DNA of 32,513 bases, taken from contig NZ_AXVM01000014.1 in the NCBI RefSeq assembly GCF_000484635.1, positions 1 through 32,513 on the forward strand, written 5' to 3'. Origin of the DNA: Comamonas badia DSM 17552. Its GTDB lineage: Bacteria; Pseudomonadota; Gammaproteobacteria; Burkholderiales; Burkholderiaceae_C. The position numbers and the translations under genes were made by a program. Below are positions 21,623-29,853 of this stretch, in pieces. The notes under the pieces were generated by a model that was not told where the DNA came from, ran no database searches, and was given only the letters and a program-made list of their open reading frames with translations. How positions within the stretch are numbered: the first letter of the stretch is position 1; each line of letters starts with the position of its first letter.

Positions 21623-22126
21623 TCAGCCCGATTCGGGCAGCCAGGCTTCCGTCAGCTGCAGGCGCTGGGATGCCGCGCGCAGGAACAGCATCAAAAGCTT
21701 GTTGCCCAGCCGCGGCAGCGTGAGCAGCACGTCGCGGAACGCATCGCGCGACAGCACCACGAAATCCACCGGCTCGTTGCAGACACACGAGGCGCGCAGC
21801 GGCGCGTTGTCCAGCATGGCCAGTTCGCCAAAGGTGCCGCCCGGTTCCAGACCGTGCAGCCAGGTGCGCTTGCCGTCGGCGTTGTCGCGCAGCGCCTTGG
21901 CCGAGCCGGTGAGCAGGATGATCATGTATGAAGGCGATTCATCCTGGCGCAGCAGCGTCGTGTTCTTGTGCGCCGAATACACCGCCATGAAGTTGCATAG
22001 CAGCGTGGTTTCGGCCAGATCCAGCGGCTCGAACAGCGGCGCGCTGGTAAAAATTTCATGGATGTCGGCGGCATAGTCCTGCGCGCTGCCGAGGTACTCG
22101 AAATGGGGTGGGAGTGCTTCAAGCAT
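21623..22126 (-). CDS. Stand-alone cyclic-nucleotide-binding domain protein
   Basis: The product is 167 residues from the ATG at 22126; an in-frame ATG at 22258 would give 211 residues, and neither has a clear ribosome binding site. Residues from about 20 form one cNMP-binding beta-roll: LLRQDESPSYMIILLTGSAK, then GGTFGELAMLDNAPLRASCV, which matches the phosphate-binding cassette (FGE-A-L then an Arg before Ala/Ser). A C-helix follows. There is no DNA-binding domain, so it is not a CRP-type transcription factor; it probably acts through protein contacts. It is divergent from the HDOD gene, suggesting they work together. Ligand identity is unknown. Confidence 0.85.
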   Translation of the reverse strand: MLEALPPHFEYLGSAQDYAADIHEIFTSAPLFEPLDLAETTLLCNFMAVYSAHKNTTLLRQDESPSYMIILLTGSAKALRDNADGKRTWLHGLEPGGTFGELAMLDNAPLRASCVCNEPVDFVVLSRDAFRDVLLTLPRLGNKLLMLFLRAASQRLQLTEAWLPESG

Positions 22127-22279
22127 GGGATGTGGGGCCGACGGTCTGATGCAGATGCTAACCTTTTCCGCCGGGTGCGCAATAGACCGTTCGGCTGCTT
22201 TGGCCGTGGCAAAGACCCTGTTGGCATCGGCGATAATGAATTCCGTAGCATTTCGCATCGTGTTGTACAACGTCCGCCC

Positions 22280-23125
22280 ATGAACAGCCATCACGGTTTC
22301 CTCGCATCGGTAGATCGCGATCTGCTGGCCGGCGATGCCCAATTCCCCACTGCGCTGAAGGTGCTTGCCGCGCTGCGCCAGGTGCTGGATGACCCCGATG
22401 CCTCGGTGGCGCGCGTCACCACGCTGGTGGGCGCCGAGCCCCTGGTCACCGCGCGGCTGCTGCGCCTGGCCAACTGCGTCACCTTCAACCCGGCAGGCGT
22501 GCAGATCCTCACCGTGGAGCAGGCGGTGCAGCGCGTGGGCTTCAACATGGTGCGTACCGCCGCCACGGCGGTGGCCGTGGGGCAGATGCGCGCGCTGGCC
22601 GGTGCGCCGCACTTTGGCGCCATAGCCGATGCCGCCTGGCAGTATTCGGTGCGCCTGTCGGTGCTGGCGCGGCTGCTCGCGCCCTCGCATGCCGGTGCCC
22701 GGGCCGACGAGGCCGGTCTCTGCGGCCTGGTGGTTCAATTGGGCACTTTCTATTTGCTGCAGCGCGCCAGCCGCTATCCATCTTATAGCGATGCGTCACG
22801 CATTGAGGCCCTGCAGGATTTGCTGGCCCAGCATGCCGCGCACACCACGGCGCGCCTGGCGCATGCGCTGGGCCTGCCGGTCGCCATTCTTGCCGTGCTC
22901 GACGCCTGGCACCAGCCGCGCGAGGTCCTGCCCCTGGCGGGCGCCCTGTACGGCTGCATGCAGCAGGCCGAAGCCCTTCTGGCGCCGGTATTTGATGCGC
23001 CCGCAGGCGAAGAGGCTGCGCTTGCCGCTGCCTGGGCGCCGCTCTCAAGTGCGCAGGCGGCGGGCATTGCAGACGGTGCCCGCGCGGCGCTGGCCGATCT
23101 TGCGGGCGCGCTCGGCGGGCAATGA
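22280..23125 (+). CDS. HDOD-domain protein
   Basis: The product is 281 residues, one HDOD domain (a relative of HD phosphohydrolases that usually lacks the metal-binding residues). Characteristic segments are FPTALKVLAALRQVLDDPDA, LVTARLLRLANCVTFNP and VEQAVQRVGFNMVRTAA. HDOD proteins in other bacteria act in signalling, motility and surface-polysaccharide control; the role here is inference. The ATG at 22280 is chosen because longer in-frame starts run across the start of the divergent CNB gene. Its stop overlaps the start of the priming glycosyltransferase by four bases (ATGA), tying it to the exopolysaccharide locus. Confidence 0.87.
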   Translation: MNSHHGFLASVDRDLLAGDAQFPTALKVLAALRQVLDDPDASVARVTTLVGAEPLVTARLLRLANCVTFNPAGVQILTVEQAVQRVGFNMVRTAATAVAVGQMRALAGAPHFGAIADAAWQYSVRLSVLARLLAPSHAGARADEAGLCGLVVQLGTFYLLQRASRYPSYSDASRIEALQDLLAQHAAHTTARLAHALGLPVAILAVLDAWHQPREVLPLAGALYGCMQQAEALLAPVFDAPAGEEAALAAAWAPLSSAQAAGIADGARAALADLAGALGGQ

Positions 23126-24540
23126 GCGAACTGGGCGGATCATCGCGCCCGGTGCTGCAGCGCCGGGGCAGCTTCAGCAATGCATTGCAGGCGGCGCTGG
23201 ATGGCGCGGCGGTGCTTGGTATCGCATACGCGCTGATCCAGCGGCAGGTTGGCGTCCTCAATGCCCACTACACGGTGATGGTTGTGCTGTTGCTGGCCAT
23301 CATGGGGCTGCTGTACGACCGCTTTGCCATCTACCGCAGCAACAGCAGTTTCACTGGCAAGGCGGCGCGTCTGGCGCAGGCATGGAGCCTGGCCTTTGCC
23401 GTGCTGCTGACGCTGGGGTTTCTGACCAAGCAGACCGATGTGTTCTCGCGCCTGCTGGTTGCTCAACTCTTCGTCTGGGGACTGTGTGCCCAGATGTTTC
23501 TTCATCTGGTCATGCGGGCGCTGCAGAAGTCGTTCGTCAAGCATGCGGTCGAGGTAGACAATGTCATCATCGTGGGCACGAGCCAGCTTGCTTCCTATCT
23601 GAGTCAGCGCATCGCACACAACCCCTGGCTTTCCGAGCGCGTCGCAGGCTGCGTGGCTCTGGCGTCGGAGGATGGCGTTTCCGAGCCCCATGCGGATGGT
23701 CTGCCGCCGGTACTCGGTCATCTGCACGAACTGCCGACACTCATCGAGCAGCATGCCGTGCGCACGGTCTACTTTGCGATCCCCTTGCATGCCTCCTCCA
23801 TCATCGAGGACTTGTACTTCAAACTGCTGGACCAGCATGTCACCATCCACTGGGTACCAGACATCTTCTCGTTGCGTCTGATCAATCACAGTGTGCGCGA
23901 GATTGCCGGTGTGCCGGTGCTCACGCTTTCGGAGACGCCGCTGACCGGCACGCGCCGATTGGTCAAGGGGCTGGAAGACATCGTACTTGGGGCATTGATA
24001 CTGGTGGCCGCCACACCCGTGCTGGCGCTGGTGGCGCTCGCCGTCAAGCTCGACAGCCCCGGGCCGGTGTTCTTTCGCCAGTCACGCATGGGATGGAACG
24101 GCAAACCGTTCGAGATATGGAAGTTCCGCAGCATGTTCGTGCACCCGGTGGAAGCGGGTACGGTGCGGCAGGCCGCCAAGAACGATCCCCGGATCACCCG
24201 CGTCGGCGCCTTCATCCGCCGCACCAGCCTGGATGAACTGCCGCAGATTTTCAATGTCGTGCGTGGCGAGATGTCGCTGGTCGGTCCGCGCCCGCACGCC
24301 GTGCAGCATGACCACGAATACGCGCAGCGCATTCAGCAGTACTTTGCGCGCCACAACATCAAACCGGGGATCACGGGGCTGGCGCAGGTGCGTGGCTATC
24401 GTGGGGAAACGCGTGACATCAACGAGATGATCCAGCGAGTGCAATCGGACATTGAATACATCAACAACTGGTCCGTTTGGCTTGATCTGTCCATCCTGGT
24501 ACGTACCTTTGGCGCCTTTACCGGTAAAAAAGCCTACTGA
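23122..24540 (+). CDS. epsB: Undecaprenyl-phosphate glucose phosphotransferase (EpsB/WcaJ-like)
   Basis: Starts exopolysaccharide repeat-unit synthesis by moving a sugar-1-phosphate, probably glucose, onto undecaprenyl phosphate in the inner membrane. The product is 472 residues: N-terminal membrane spans (to about residue 130), a Rossmann-like middle domain (VDNVIIVGTSQLASYLSQRI), another membrane segment and the C-terminal catalytic domain. The last shows SPGPVFFRQSRMGWNGKPFE, WKFRSMF, TSLDELPQIFNVVRGEMSLV, GPRPH and KPGITGLAQVRGYRGET. Translation is coupled to the HDOD gene. The sugar is inferred from the family. A 95-base gap follows, with no clear promoter or terminator. Confidence 0.94.
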   Translation: MSELGGSSRPVLQRRGSFSNALQAALDGAAVLGIAYALIQRQVGVLNAHYTVMVVLLLAIMGLLYDRFAIYRSNSSFTGKAARLAQAWSLAFAVLLTLGFLTKQTDVFSRLLVAQLFVWGLCAQMFLHLVMRALQKSFVKHAVEVDNVIIVGTSQLASYLSQRIAHNPWLSERVAGCVALASEDGVSEPHADGLPPVLGHLHELPTLIEQHAVRTVYFAIPLHASSIIEDLYFKLLDQHVTIHWVPDIFSLRLINHSVREIAGVPVLTLSETPLTGTRRLVKGLEDIVLGALILVAATPVLALVALAVKLDSPGPVFFRQSRMGWNGKPFEIWKFRSMFVHPVEAGTVRQAAKNDPRITRVGAFIRRTSLDELPQIFNVVRGEMSLVGPRPHAVQHDHEYAQRIQQYFARHNIKPGITGLAQVRGYRGETRDINEMIQRVQSDIEYINNWSVWLDLSILVRTFGAFTGKKAY

Positions 24541-24635
24541 GCATTCGCTGACGTAGTCCCATTGGGCCATTGCTGAAGCAGCGGCAGGGGGGTACGCTTG
24601 ACCCCAATTGATAAATCTGCTTTCGCTGGTATCTC

Positions 24636-25157
24636 GTGTTCAAAAATTCACTCCAATCCCTCGTTGTCGTCGCCACACTGGTCTTTGCCGGGGCGACGGG
24701 CTCGGCCCCGGTGCAGCCGGTCGCTCCGGGCGTCAATGGCGCGGGCGGGTGGGATGGCGCCCAAAATCAAGCGCAGGTCTACACCGCAGATCATTTCTAT
24801 GACACGGTGGCGGGCGCTATCCATTCCGTCACTGATTTCATGCTGGGCACCAGCGTGAAGGAAAGGGTGCCCGTGCACTATTTCCTTTTGCAGGGTACGG
24901 GCGCGGAGCAGGGTGAGGCTGCGCCGGGTGCCGCCACCCAGGTGGCTCTGGCAGAGAGCGTTCCGCATCTTGCAATAGGGCAAAATTCCCAGTACGCATT
25001 GCCGCAAGGGCAATATATCCTGCAGATCCAGAAAACGGCGGAGGGCTGGAAGTCGACAACCACGAACCTGGCGGATGTGCCACTGCCTGGTGCGCTGTGG
25101 ATGTTTGGCGCGGCGCTGGTCGGGTTTATAGGGGTTTCCAGTCGTCGCAAGGTTTGA
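24636..25157 (+). CDS. Small secreted protein with VPLPA/PEP-CTERM sorting signal
   Basis: The product is 173 residues from a GTG at 24636 (no strong ribosome binding site). It has an N-terminal signal peptide (LVVVATLVFAGATGSA), then a Gly/Ala/Gln-rich mature part with no known domain. The C-terminus from residue 148 is VPLPG, a hydrophobic span (ALWMFGAALVGFIGV) and the basic end SSRRKV. This three-part tail is the PEP-CTERM type signal in its VPLPA variant, recognised by exosortases. The protein is therefore probably cut and processed at the inner membrane and linked to the exopolysaccharide, as in other exosortase loci. The exosortase itself is not in the window. Its function beyond that is unknown. 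Confidence 0.82.
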   Translation: MFKNSLQSLVVVATLVFAGATGSAPVQPVAPGVNGAGGWDGAQNQAQVYTADHFYDTVAGAIHSVTDFMLGTSVKERVPVHYFLLQGTGAEQGEAAPGAATQVALAESVPHLAIGQNSQYALPQGQYILQIQKTAEGWKSTTTNLADVPLPGALWMFGAALVGFIGVSSRRKV

Positions 25158-25451
25158 CGGCCGGGGGCCTTCACTCCGAGTCGGAGGTGCCCAATGACTG
25201 TGCGCGCGTCCGAGTTTCCCTTGCGTTTCGTGCCCGTCTCTTGGTTGTCTCCCGCATTCCTGCGGCTGCAATTGTTTGCAGACGTTGCATTCAGCGCACG
25301 TTCCGTTGTCCTGGCACCGCAAATGCGCGTTGTCTGGCGTCTTTGCGAGCGAGTTAGTGCGGCTTGCCGGTATCATGGATAGTGCTGCTGCTCCTTTTTT
25401 GGACACGAATGTTCGTGTGCCAGCGTTGTCCATTCATTTCAGGGTCGATTC
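25158..25451 (+). other. 294-base gap before epsE, no gene found
   Basis: No convincing gene is present; the short open frames here lack ribosome binding sites and family likeness. Two dyads are visible: CTCCGA/TCGGAG at 25174-25186, just after the sorted-protein gene, and ACACGAA/TTCGTGT at 25403-25418, 34 bases before the epsE ATG. It probably holds the epsE promoter, but I cannot point to a good -35/-10 pair. Confidence 0.6.
25403..25418. promoter_or_regulatory. Dyad, candidate operator upstream of epsE
   Basis: ACACGAA (25403-25409) and TTCGTGT (25412-25418) are perfect inverted arms separated by TG. The two-base centre is too small for a hairpin loop, so a protein-binding operator is more likely than an RNA structure. 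It lies 33 bases before the epsE ATG, just after a run of six T. Confidence 0.5.
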
Positions 25452-26024
25452 ATGAACATGAAAAAACTATTCCAATACCTGTTGCTGGTGTTGGTCATGA
25501 GCGTTTCGTGGGGATCGCCTGCGATGGCGCAGTCGACGGCTCCCTACGTGCTGCATCCTGCCGATCGGTTGCAGGTCTCGGTCTGGCGCGATACGGCGCT
25601 GCAGCGCGAGGTGCGTGTGCTGCCCGATGGCAGCATCACGCTACCGCTGGTGGGGCGCATCATGGTGGCTGGGTTGGATACCGACACCATCGAAAAACAG
25701 CTGGTGGAACGCCTCAAGCCCTACATGCCCGACCCTATCGTCACGGTGGCGGTGATCGCCGCCGAAGGCAATGTGGTGTACGTCGTGGGCAAGGTGGTCA
25801 AGCCCGGCGTTGTGCCTCTGATCACCGATGCCACCACGGCGTTGCAGGCGCTCAGCCTGGTCGGCGGGCTGGACCGCTTCGCCGATGGCAATGCGGTGCG
25901 CGTGCTGCGCGATGTCGGCGGCAAGCGCACGGTGATGGATGTGCGCTACAACGACCTGCTCAAGGGTGGCAGTCTGGACACCAACGTGGTGTTGCAGGCC
26001 GGTGACACCATCCTCGTGCCGTGA
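25452..26024 (+). CDS. epsE: Polysaccharide export protein EpsE
   Basis: Periplasmic/outer-membrane export component related to Wza. The product is 190 residues, with a signal peptide ending AMA at residues 24-26. The polysaccharide export (PES) domain follows (LHPADRLQVSVWRDTALQRE, VLPDGSITLPLVGRI), then an SLBB-like domain (VVYVVGKVVKPGVVPLITDA). Unlike Wza it has no lipobox cysteine and is much shorter, lacking the C-terminal pore helix; the short form is typical of EpsE. It overlaps the next gene (epsL) by four bases (GTGA), so these are translationally coupled. Confidence 0.92.
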   Translation: MNMKKLFQYLLLVLVMSVSWGSPAMAQSTAPYVLHPADRLQVSVWRDTALQREVRVLPDGSITLPLVGRIMVAGLDTDTIEKQLVERLKPYMPDPIVTVAVIAAEGNVVYVVGKVVKPGVVPLITDATTALQALSLVGGLDRFADGNAVRVLRDVGGKRTVMDVRYNDLLKGGSLDTNVVLQAGDTILVP

Positions 26025-27187
26025 CCGCTTTCCGGCCTCTTCTGGCGCTGGGTGCTGCACTGCTGGCATCTGCCCCCTGGCTTGCCGCGCATGCGCAGTC
26101 GCTCTACCAGCAAACGTTGCGGGTGTCCTCTGGACTGGAGCGTGACAGCAACCCGGGTGTGAACTCCTTGCCCGAGGGCGGGGTCACGCGCTGGCGCGTG
26201 AGTCCGGAATATTCCCTGCTGCGCCGCGACGGGCCGGACGATCTCACGCTCAAGCTCGGTGCCACGCTGGAGCAGAGCAGCAACACTGCGCTCAGCCGTG
26301 ACCGGCGCGATGGCAATCTGCAGGGGGAATGGCTGCACACCGCTGAAAACACCATCTACCAGTTGCGCGGCGGCTTTTCCCAGGCGGCACTGCGCAACGT
26401 GCTGCTGCAGGAAACCGGGCAGCTGAGCAACGACGGCACGCGCACCACGCGCAACATCGAAGGCTTGGTGATGCACCAGCTCAGCGAGCGCTATACCGCC
26501 ACCGGCGGCTTCAGTGCGCAATGGAACCGCTACAGCGCCAATACCGCGCCCAACGGCCGGCAATTCAGTGTCAACGGTGAACTCAGCCGCGCGCTGGCGC
26601 CGGGCAGGGATGTGTATCTCTCTGGCGCGCTATCGCGCTTTGCGGCCGACAGCCTGGCATCCGGTATTCCTGGGGGGCCGGTGCAACCGGCCAGCAACTC
26701 CACCATGAGCAATCTCGCCTTGGGCATGCGCTATGCAAGTCCCGATGACCCCTGGTTCTGGGATGTGCGGGCAGGCGCTGCAAATTATCGCGCCACGGCC
26801 AACACCAATACCTCGGCCACGGTGGTGGCGCAGGCGGGCTACAAGGCGCCGCGCTGGAACATGTCGCTTTCGCTCGCGCGCCAGCCCGTGCCCGACGCAT
26901 TGCGCGGCACCTTTTCACCCAACCAGCAGGTGCGCGCCTCGGCGGAATATCTGCTGACCGAATTCACCCGCGTTGCCCTGGACGCCTCCTGGAACCGCAC
27001 CAAAGGCCTGCAGATCGACACCACGCGTGAGCTGGGCCTGCGCGTCTCCAGTGACCTGACCCAGCTGTGGGGCCTGTCCCTGCAGCTGCGCCGGGTGCAT
27101 GCCGCGCACGACGCCATCGCCGTGCCCACGCGTGGCGGCGCCACCATCGCGGGCGTTGTCCTCACGTACACCCACCCCGACTTCTGA
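26021..27187 (+). CDS. epsL: EpsL-like outer-membrane beta-barrel protein
   Basis: The product is 388 residues from a GTG that overlaps the epsE stop. It has a signal peptide (cut after AHA, residue 25), then a long run of alternating polar and hydrophobic strands (YSLLRRDGPDDLTLKLGATL, GYKAPRWNMSLSLARQ) ending with VVLTYTHPDF, the aromatic C-terminal residue of an outer-membrane barrel. EpsL proteins are found in exosortase-linked exopolysaccharide loci and may form the outer-membrane pore that the short EpsE lacks; that role is inference. A 37-base gap follows before epsF. Confidence 0.85.
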   Translation: MTAFRPLLALGAALLASAPWLAAHAQSLYQQTLRVSSGLERDSNPGVNSLPEGGVTRWRVSPEYSLLRRDGPDDLTLKLGATLEQSSNTALSRDRRDGNLQGEWLHTAENTIYQLRGGFSQAALRNVLLQETGQLSNDGTRTTRNIEGLVMHQLSERYTATGGFSAQWNRYSANTAPNGRQFSVNGELSRALAPGRDVYLSGALSRFAADSLASGIPGGPVQPASNSTMSNLALGMRYASPDDPWFWDVRAGAANYRATANTNTSATVVAQAGYKAPRWNMSLSLARQPVPDALRGTFSPNQQVRASAEYLLTEFTRVALDASWNRTKGLQIDTTRELGLRVSSDLTQLWGLSLQLRRVHAAHDAIAVPTRGGATIAGVVLTYTHPDF

Positions 27188-27224
27188 CGCCTCAGGCGCC
27201 TCAGGTCGCGTTCTCCGCTTGCGC

Positions 27225-28868
27225 ATGTCCCAAGAAGAAGACTACCAGCCGTCGCTGGCCGACTACATCGCCATGGTCAAGCGCCATGTGCTGCTCATCG
27301 CCGCCACCTTCATCAGCGTATCGGCGGTGGCCATCGCAGTGGCGGTGCTCTGGCCGCCGGTGTACCAGTCCACCGGCACCATCATGGTCGAATCGCAGCA
27401 GATCCCGACGGACCTGGTGCAGGCTACCGTCACCAGTTTTGCCGACGAACGCATCCAGGTGATCCGCCAGCGCGTGATGACGCGCGAGAACCTCATGCGC
27501 ATCATCGAGAAGTTCAAGCTCTTCGACGACCGTTCGATCACCTTCACGCCGTCGGAGCAGGTCGACAAGATGCGCGACCTGATCGACGTGCAGCTGGTCA
27601 ATGCGAACGTCCAGGGCCAGCGCGGCTCGGCCACCATCGCCTTCAAGGTCTCGTTCGAGGACCGCCGTCCCGACATCGCCCAGCGCGTGGCCAACGAGCT
27701 GGTGACGCTGTTCCTGAACGAAAACGTCAAGGTGCGCACCGAGCGCGCCACGCAGACCACGGAATTCCTCACGCAGGAAGCGAACAAGTTCAAGAGCGAC
27801 CTGGACAAGCTGGAAAGCCAGATCGCCGCCTACAAGCAGGAAAACGGCGCCGCGCTGCCGCAGAACACCGCGCTGGCGATGAACACCATCCAGCGGCTGG
27901 AATCCGATCTGCGCAATTCGCAGCGCGACTACAGCTCCGCAGAAGAAGAAGCCCGTTCGCTCGACGTGGAGCTGGCCAGCGCCAAGGTGGCCGTGGCCAG
28001 CGCTGCCGCGGCCGCCGGCGGCGGCACGTCCGCCGCCGGCATGGTCGATGCCAACGTGGTGGAACTGCAGAAACTGCGCCAGCAGCTTGCGCAGCTGCAG
28101 GAGCTCTACACCGACAGCTACCCCGACGTGCGCACCACCAGGCGCCGCATCGCCGCGCTGGAAAAATCCATTGCCGAAGCCGCGAAAGAGCCGCAGCCCG
28201 CGCCCGTCGCCGACGGCAACCTGCCGGTGCCGCCCACGGTGGCGGCGGCGCAGCTGGTGGTGGCCAAGATCGAATCGCGCATCGCCTCCGCGCGCTCGCG
28301 CATGACGTCGCTGCGCGCCGAGCAGGGCCAGATCCAGGCGCAGCTGCGCGCGGCGGAGAACCAGATGCTCAAGGCCCCGCAGGTCGAGCGCGGGCTGGCT
28401 TCGCTGGTGCGCGACCGCGAGGCGGCGCAGCGCAAGTTCGAGGAAATCCGCGCCAAGCAGATGAATGCGCAGGTGGCCGAGAACCTGGAAGGCGAGCAGA
28501 AAGCAGAGCGCTTCACACTGCTGGAGCCGCCGATTGCGCCCGATCGCCCGATCAAGCCCAACCGGCGCAAGATGATCGCGCTTGGCCTGGTGCTGGCCGC
28601 CGTGGCGGCCGCCGGCATGGTGATGCTGATGGAAACCCTGCGCGGCACGGTGCGCGGCGTGGGCGCGCTCACCGCCATCGTCGGCCAGCGGCCGCTGGTC
28701 ATCGTGCCCTACATCGCCATTGCCGCCGAAGGCGTGCGCCGGCGCAAGCTGTGGCTGCGCGCCGCGGTGGCGGCAGTGGTGGCGCTGGCGCTGGCGCTGG
28801 CGGCCGTCCACTTTTTCTACATGCCACTGGATTTGCTGGCATTCAAGATCATGCTGCGGCTCTCGTAG
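27225..28868 (+). CDS. epsF: Chain-length determinant protein EpsF (Wzz family)
   Basis: Inner-membrane polysaccharide co-polymerase that sets chain length and works with the kinase EpsG. The product is 547 residues from the ATG at 27225; an in-frame ATG at 27099 lies inside epsL and gives a Pro/Ser-rich extension unlike the family. An N-terminal membrane span (VLLIAATFISVSAVAIAVAV) is followed by the Wzz domain, a long coiled coil with an Ala/Gly-rich stretch near residues 255-275, and the GNVR-type segment VERGLASLVRDREAAQRKFE. Next come the Pro-rich motif PIAPDRPIKPNRRK and further membrane spans. A second hydrophobic segment close to the C-terminus (AAVAAVVALALALAAVHFF) is present. There is no kinase domain; this is supplied by epsG. 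Confidence 0.93.
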   Translation: MSQEEDYQPSLADYIAMVKRHVLLIAATFISVSAVAIAVAVLWPPVYQSTGTIMVESQQIPTDLVQATVTSFADERIQVIRQRVMTRENLMRIIEKFKLFDDRSITFTPSEQVDKMRDLIDVQLVNANVQGQRGSATIAFKVSFEDRRPDIAQRVANELVTLFLNENVKVRTERATQTTEFLTQEANKFKSDLDKLESQIAAYKQENGAALPQNTALAMNTIQRLESDLRNSQRDYSSAEEEARSLDVELASAKVAVASAAAAAGGGTSAAGMVDANVVELQKLRQQLAQLQELYTDSYPDVRTTRRRIAALEKSIAEAAKEPQPAPVADGNLPVPPTVAAAQLVVAKIESRIASARSRMTSLRAEQGQIQAQLRAAENQMLKAPQVERGLASLVRDREAAQRKFEEIRAKQMNAQVAENLEGEQKAERFTLLEPPIAPDRPIKPNRRKMIALGLVLAAVAAAGMVMLMETLRGTVRGVGALTAIVGQRPLVIVPYIAIAAEGVRRRKLWLRAAVAAVVALALALAAVHFFYMPLDLLAFKIMLRLS

Positions 28869-28880
28869 GCCGGATTGCCC

Positions 28881-29747
28881 ATGGAACGCATCAAACAAGC
28901 CCTCGAGAAAGCCCGCCAGCAATCGGTGGGCGCCGCACCTGCCGCACCGGCCCATCCGCAAACGGCACCCGCGGCTGCGGCTGCACCCGCCGCTGTCGCG
29001 CAACAGGCGGATGCGCTCGCCAGCGGCGTGATTGAAATCAACTACACCCAGACCGAAGTGGTGCGGCTGGACCGCGCCACGCTGGAGCGCAACCGCATCG
29101 TCGCGTTCGAGAAAACCAACCCCGACAACTGGGCGTTTGACGTGCTGCGCACTCAGGTACTGCAGAAAATGGACGAAAAGGGCTGGCGCACACTGGCGAT
29201 CACCTCGCCCACCGTTGGCTCGGGCAAGACGGTGACCGCCATCAACCTGGCGATCAGCATCGCCCACCACACCCAGCGCACCGCCATGCTGGTGGACTTC
29301 GACCTGCGCCGCCCGCGCGTGGGCGCCTACCTGGGCGTGCGCAAAAAACCCTCGCTGAGCGAGGTGCTGACCGGCAAGGCGCAACTGGCCGATGCCCTGG
29401 TCAACCCGGATTTGCCGCGCCTGGTCGTGCTGCCGACCAGCAGTCCGGTGCCGCATGCGGCCGAGGTGCTCTCTTCCGTCGTGGTGCGCAGCATGGTGGC
29501 CGACCTGCGCGAGCGCTACGCCGATCGCATCGTCATCTTCGATCTGCCGCCGGTCATGGCCGGCGACGATGTCATGGCCCTGCTGCCCAGCGTGGATGCG
29601 GTGCTGCTCGTCGTCGGCAACGGCGACAGTACGCGCAAGGAAATCGAAGAAAGCATGCGCCACCTGCCGCCAGGGCAGTTGCTGGGCGTGGTGCTCAACA
29701 AGGCCGAAGCCGAGGTGCGCCGCGGCTACGGCTACGGTTACTACTGA
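28881..29747 (+). CDS. epsG: Chain-length tyrosine autokinase EpsG (BY-kinase)
   Basis: Bacterial tyrosine kinase that partners EpsF and controls polymer export by cycles of phosphorylation. The product is 288 residues from the ATG at 28881; a TTG two codons earlier is also in frame. The first 50 residues are an Ala/Pro-rich linker. The kinase shows Walker A SPTVGSGKT (109-117), Walker A' LVDFDLRRP (137-145) and Walker B IVIFDLPPV. The C-terminus RRGYGYGYY carries a cluster of four tyrosines (283, 285, 287, 288), the usual autophosphorylation sites. It starts 12 bases after epsF. Confidence 0.93.
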   Translation: MERIKQALEKARQQSVGAAPAAPAHPQTAPAAAAAPAAVAQQADALASGVIEINYTQTEVVRLDRATLERNRIVAFEKTNPDNWAFDVLRTQVLQKMDEKGWRTLAITSPTVGSGKTVTAINLAISIAHHTQRTAMLVDFDLRRPRVGAYLGVRKKPSLSEVLTGKAQLADALVNPDLPRLVVLPTSSPVPHAAEVLSSVVVRSMVADLRERYADRIVIFDLPPVMAGDDVMALLPSVDAVLLVVGNGDSTRKEIEESMRHLPPGQLLGVVLNKAEAEVRRGYGYGYY

Positions 29748-29781
29748 GCCTTTCGGTAACTGCCTTTCGATCGCACGCATT

Positions 29782-29818
29782 CGTGCCAGCCAGCTGGCAC
29801 GGCCAGCTTTGCCGTGCC
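29782..29818 (+). repeat. Overlapping alternative hairpins after epsG
   Basis: CGTGCCAGC (29782-29790) pairs with GCTGGCACG (29793-29801), and GGCACGGC (29796-29803) pairs with GCCGTGCC (29811-29818). The middle segment is shared, so only one can form at a time. The second has a seven-base loop and could be a terminator stem, but there is no T-run after it. Confidence 0.6.
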
Positions 29819-29853
29819 TGTCTGCATCCGCCGGACAACCCGCCAGCCCGCCC

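Noticed and set aside
25194-25382. Small open frame in the gap before epsE
   Set aside because: No ribosome binding site, no recognisable domain, and other frames are equally open; treated as intergenic.
25340-25383. Sigma-70 promoter for epsE using TATCAT or GATAGT as -10
   Set aside because: No -35 with acceptable match at 16-18 bases; spacing from TTGCGA is 22 bases.
29795-29814. Sigma-54-like promoter, TGGCACG then TTTGC
   Set aside because: The GG and GC doublets are 13 bases apart rather than 10, and the sequence is explained by the overlapping hairpins.
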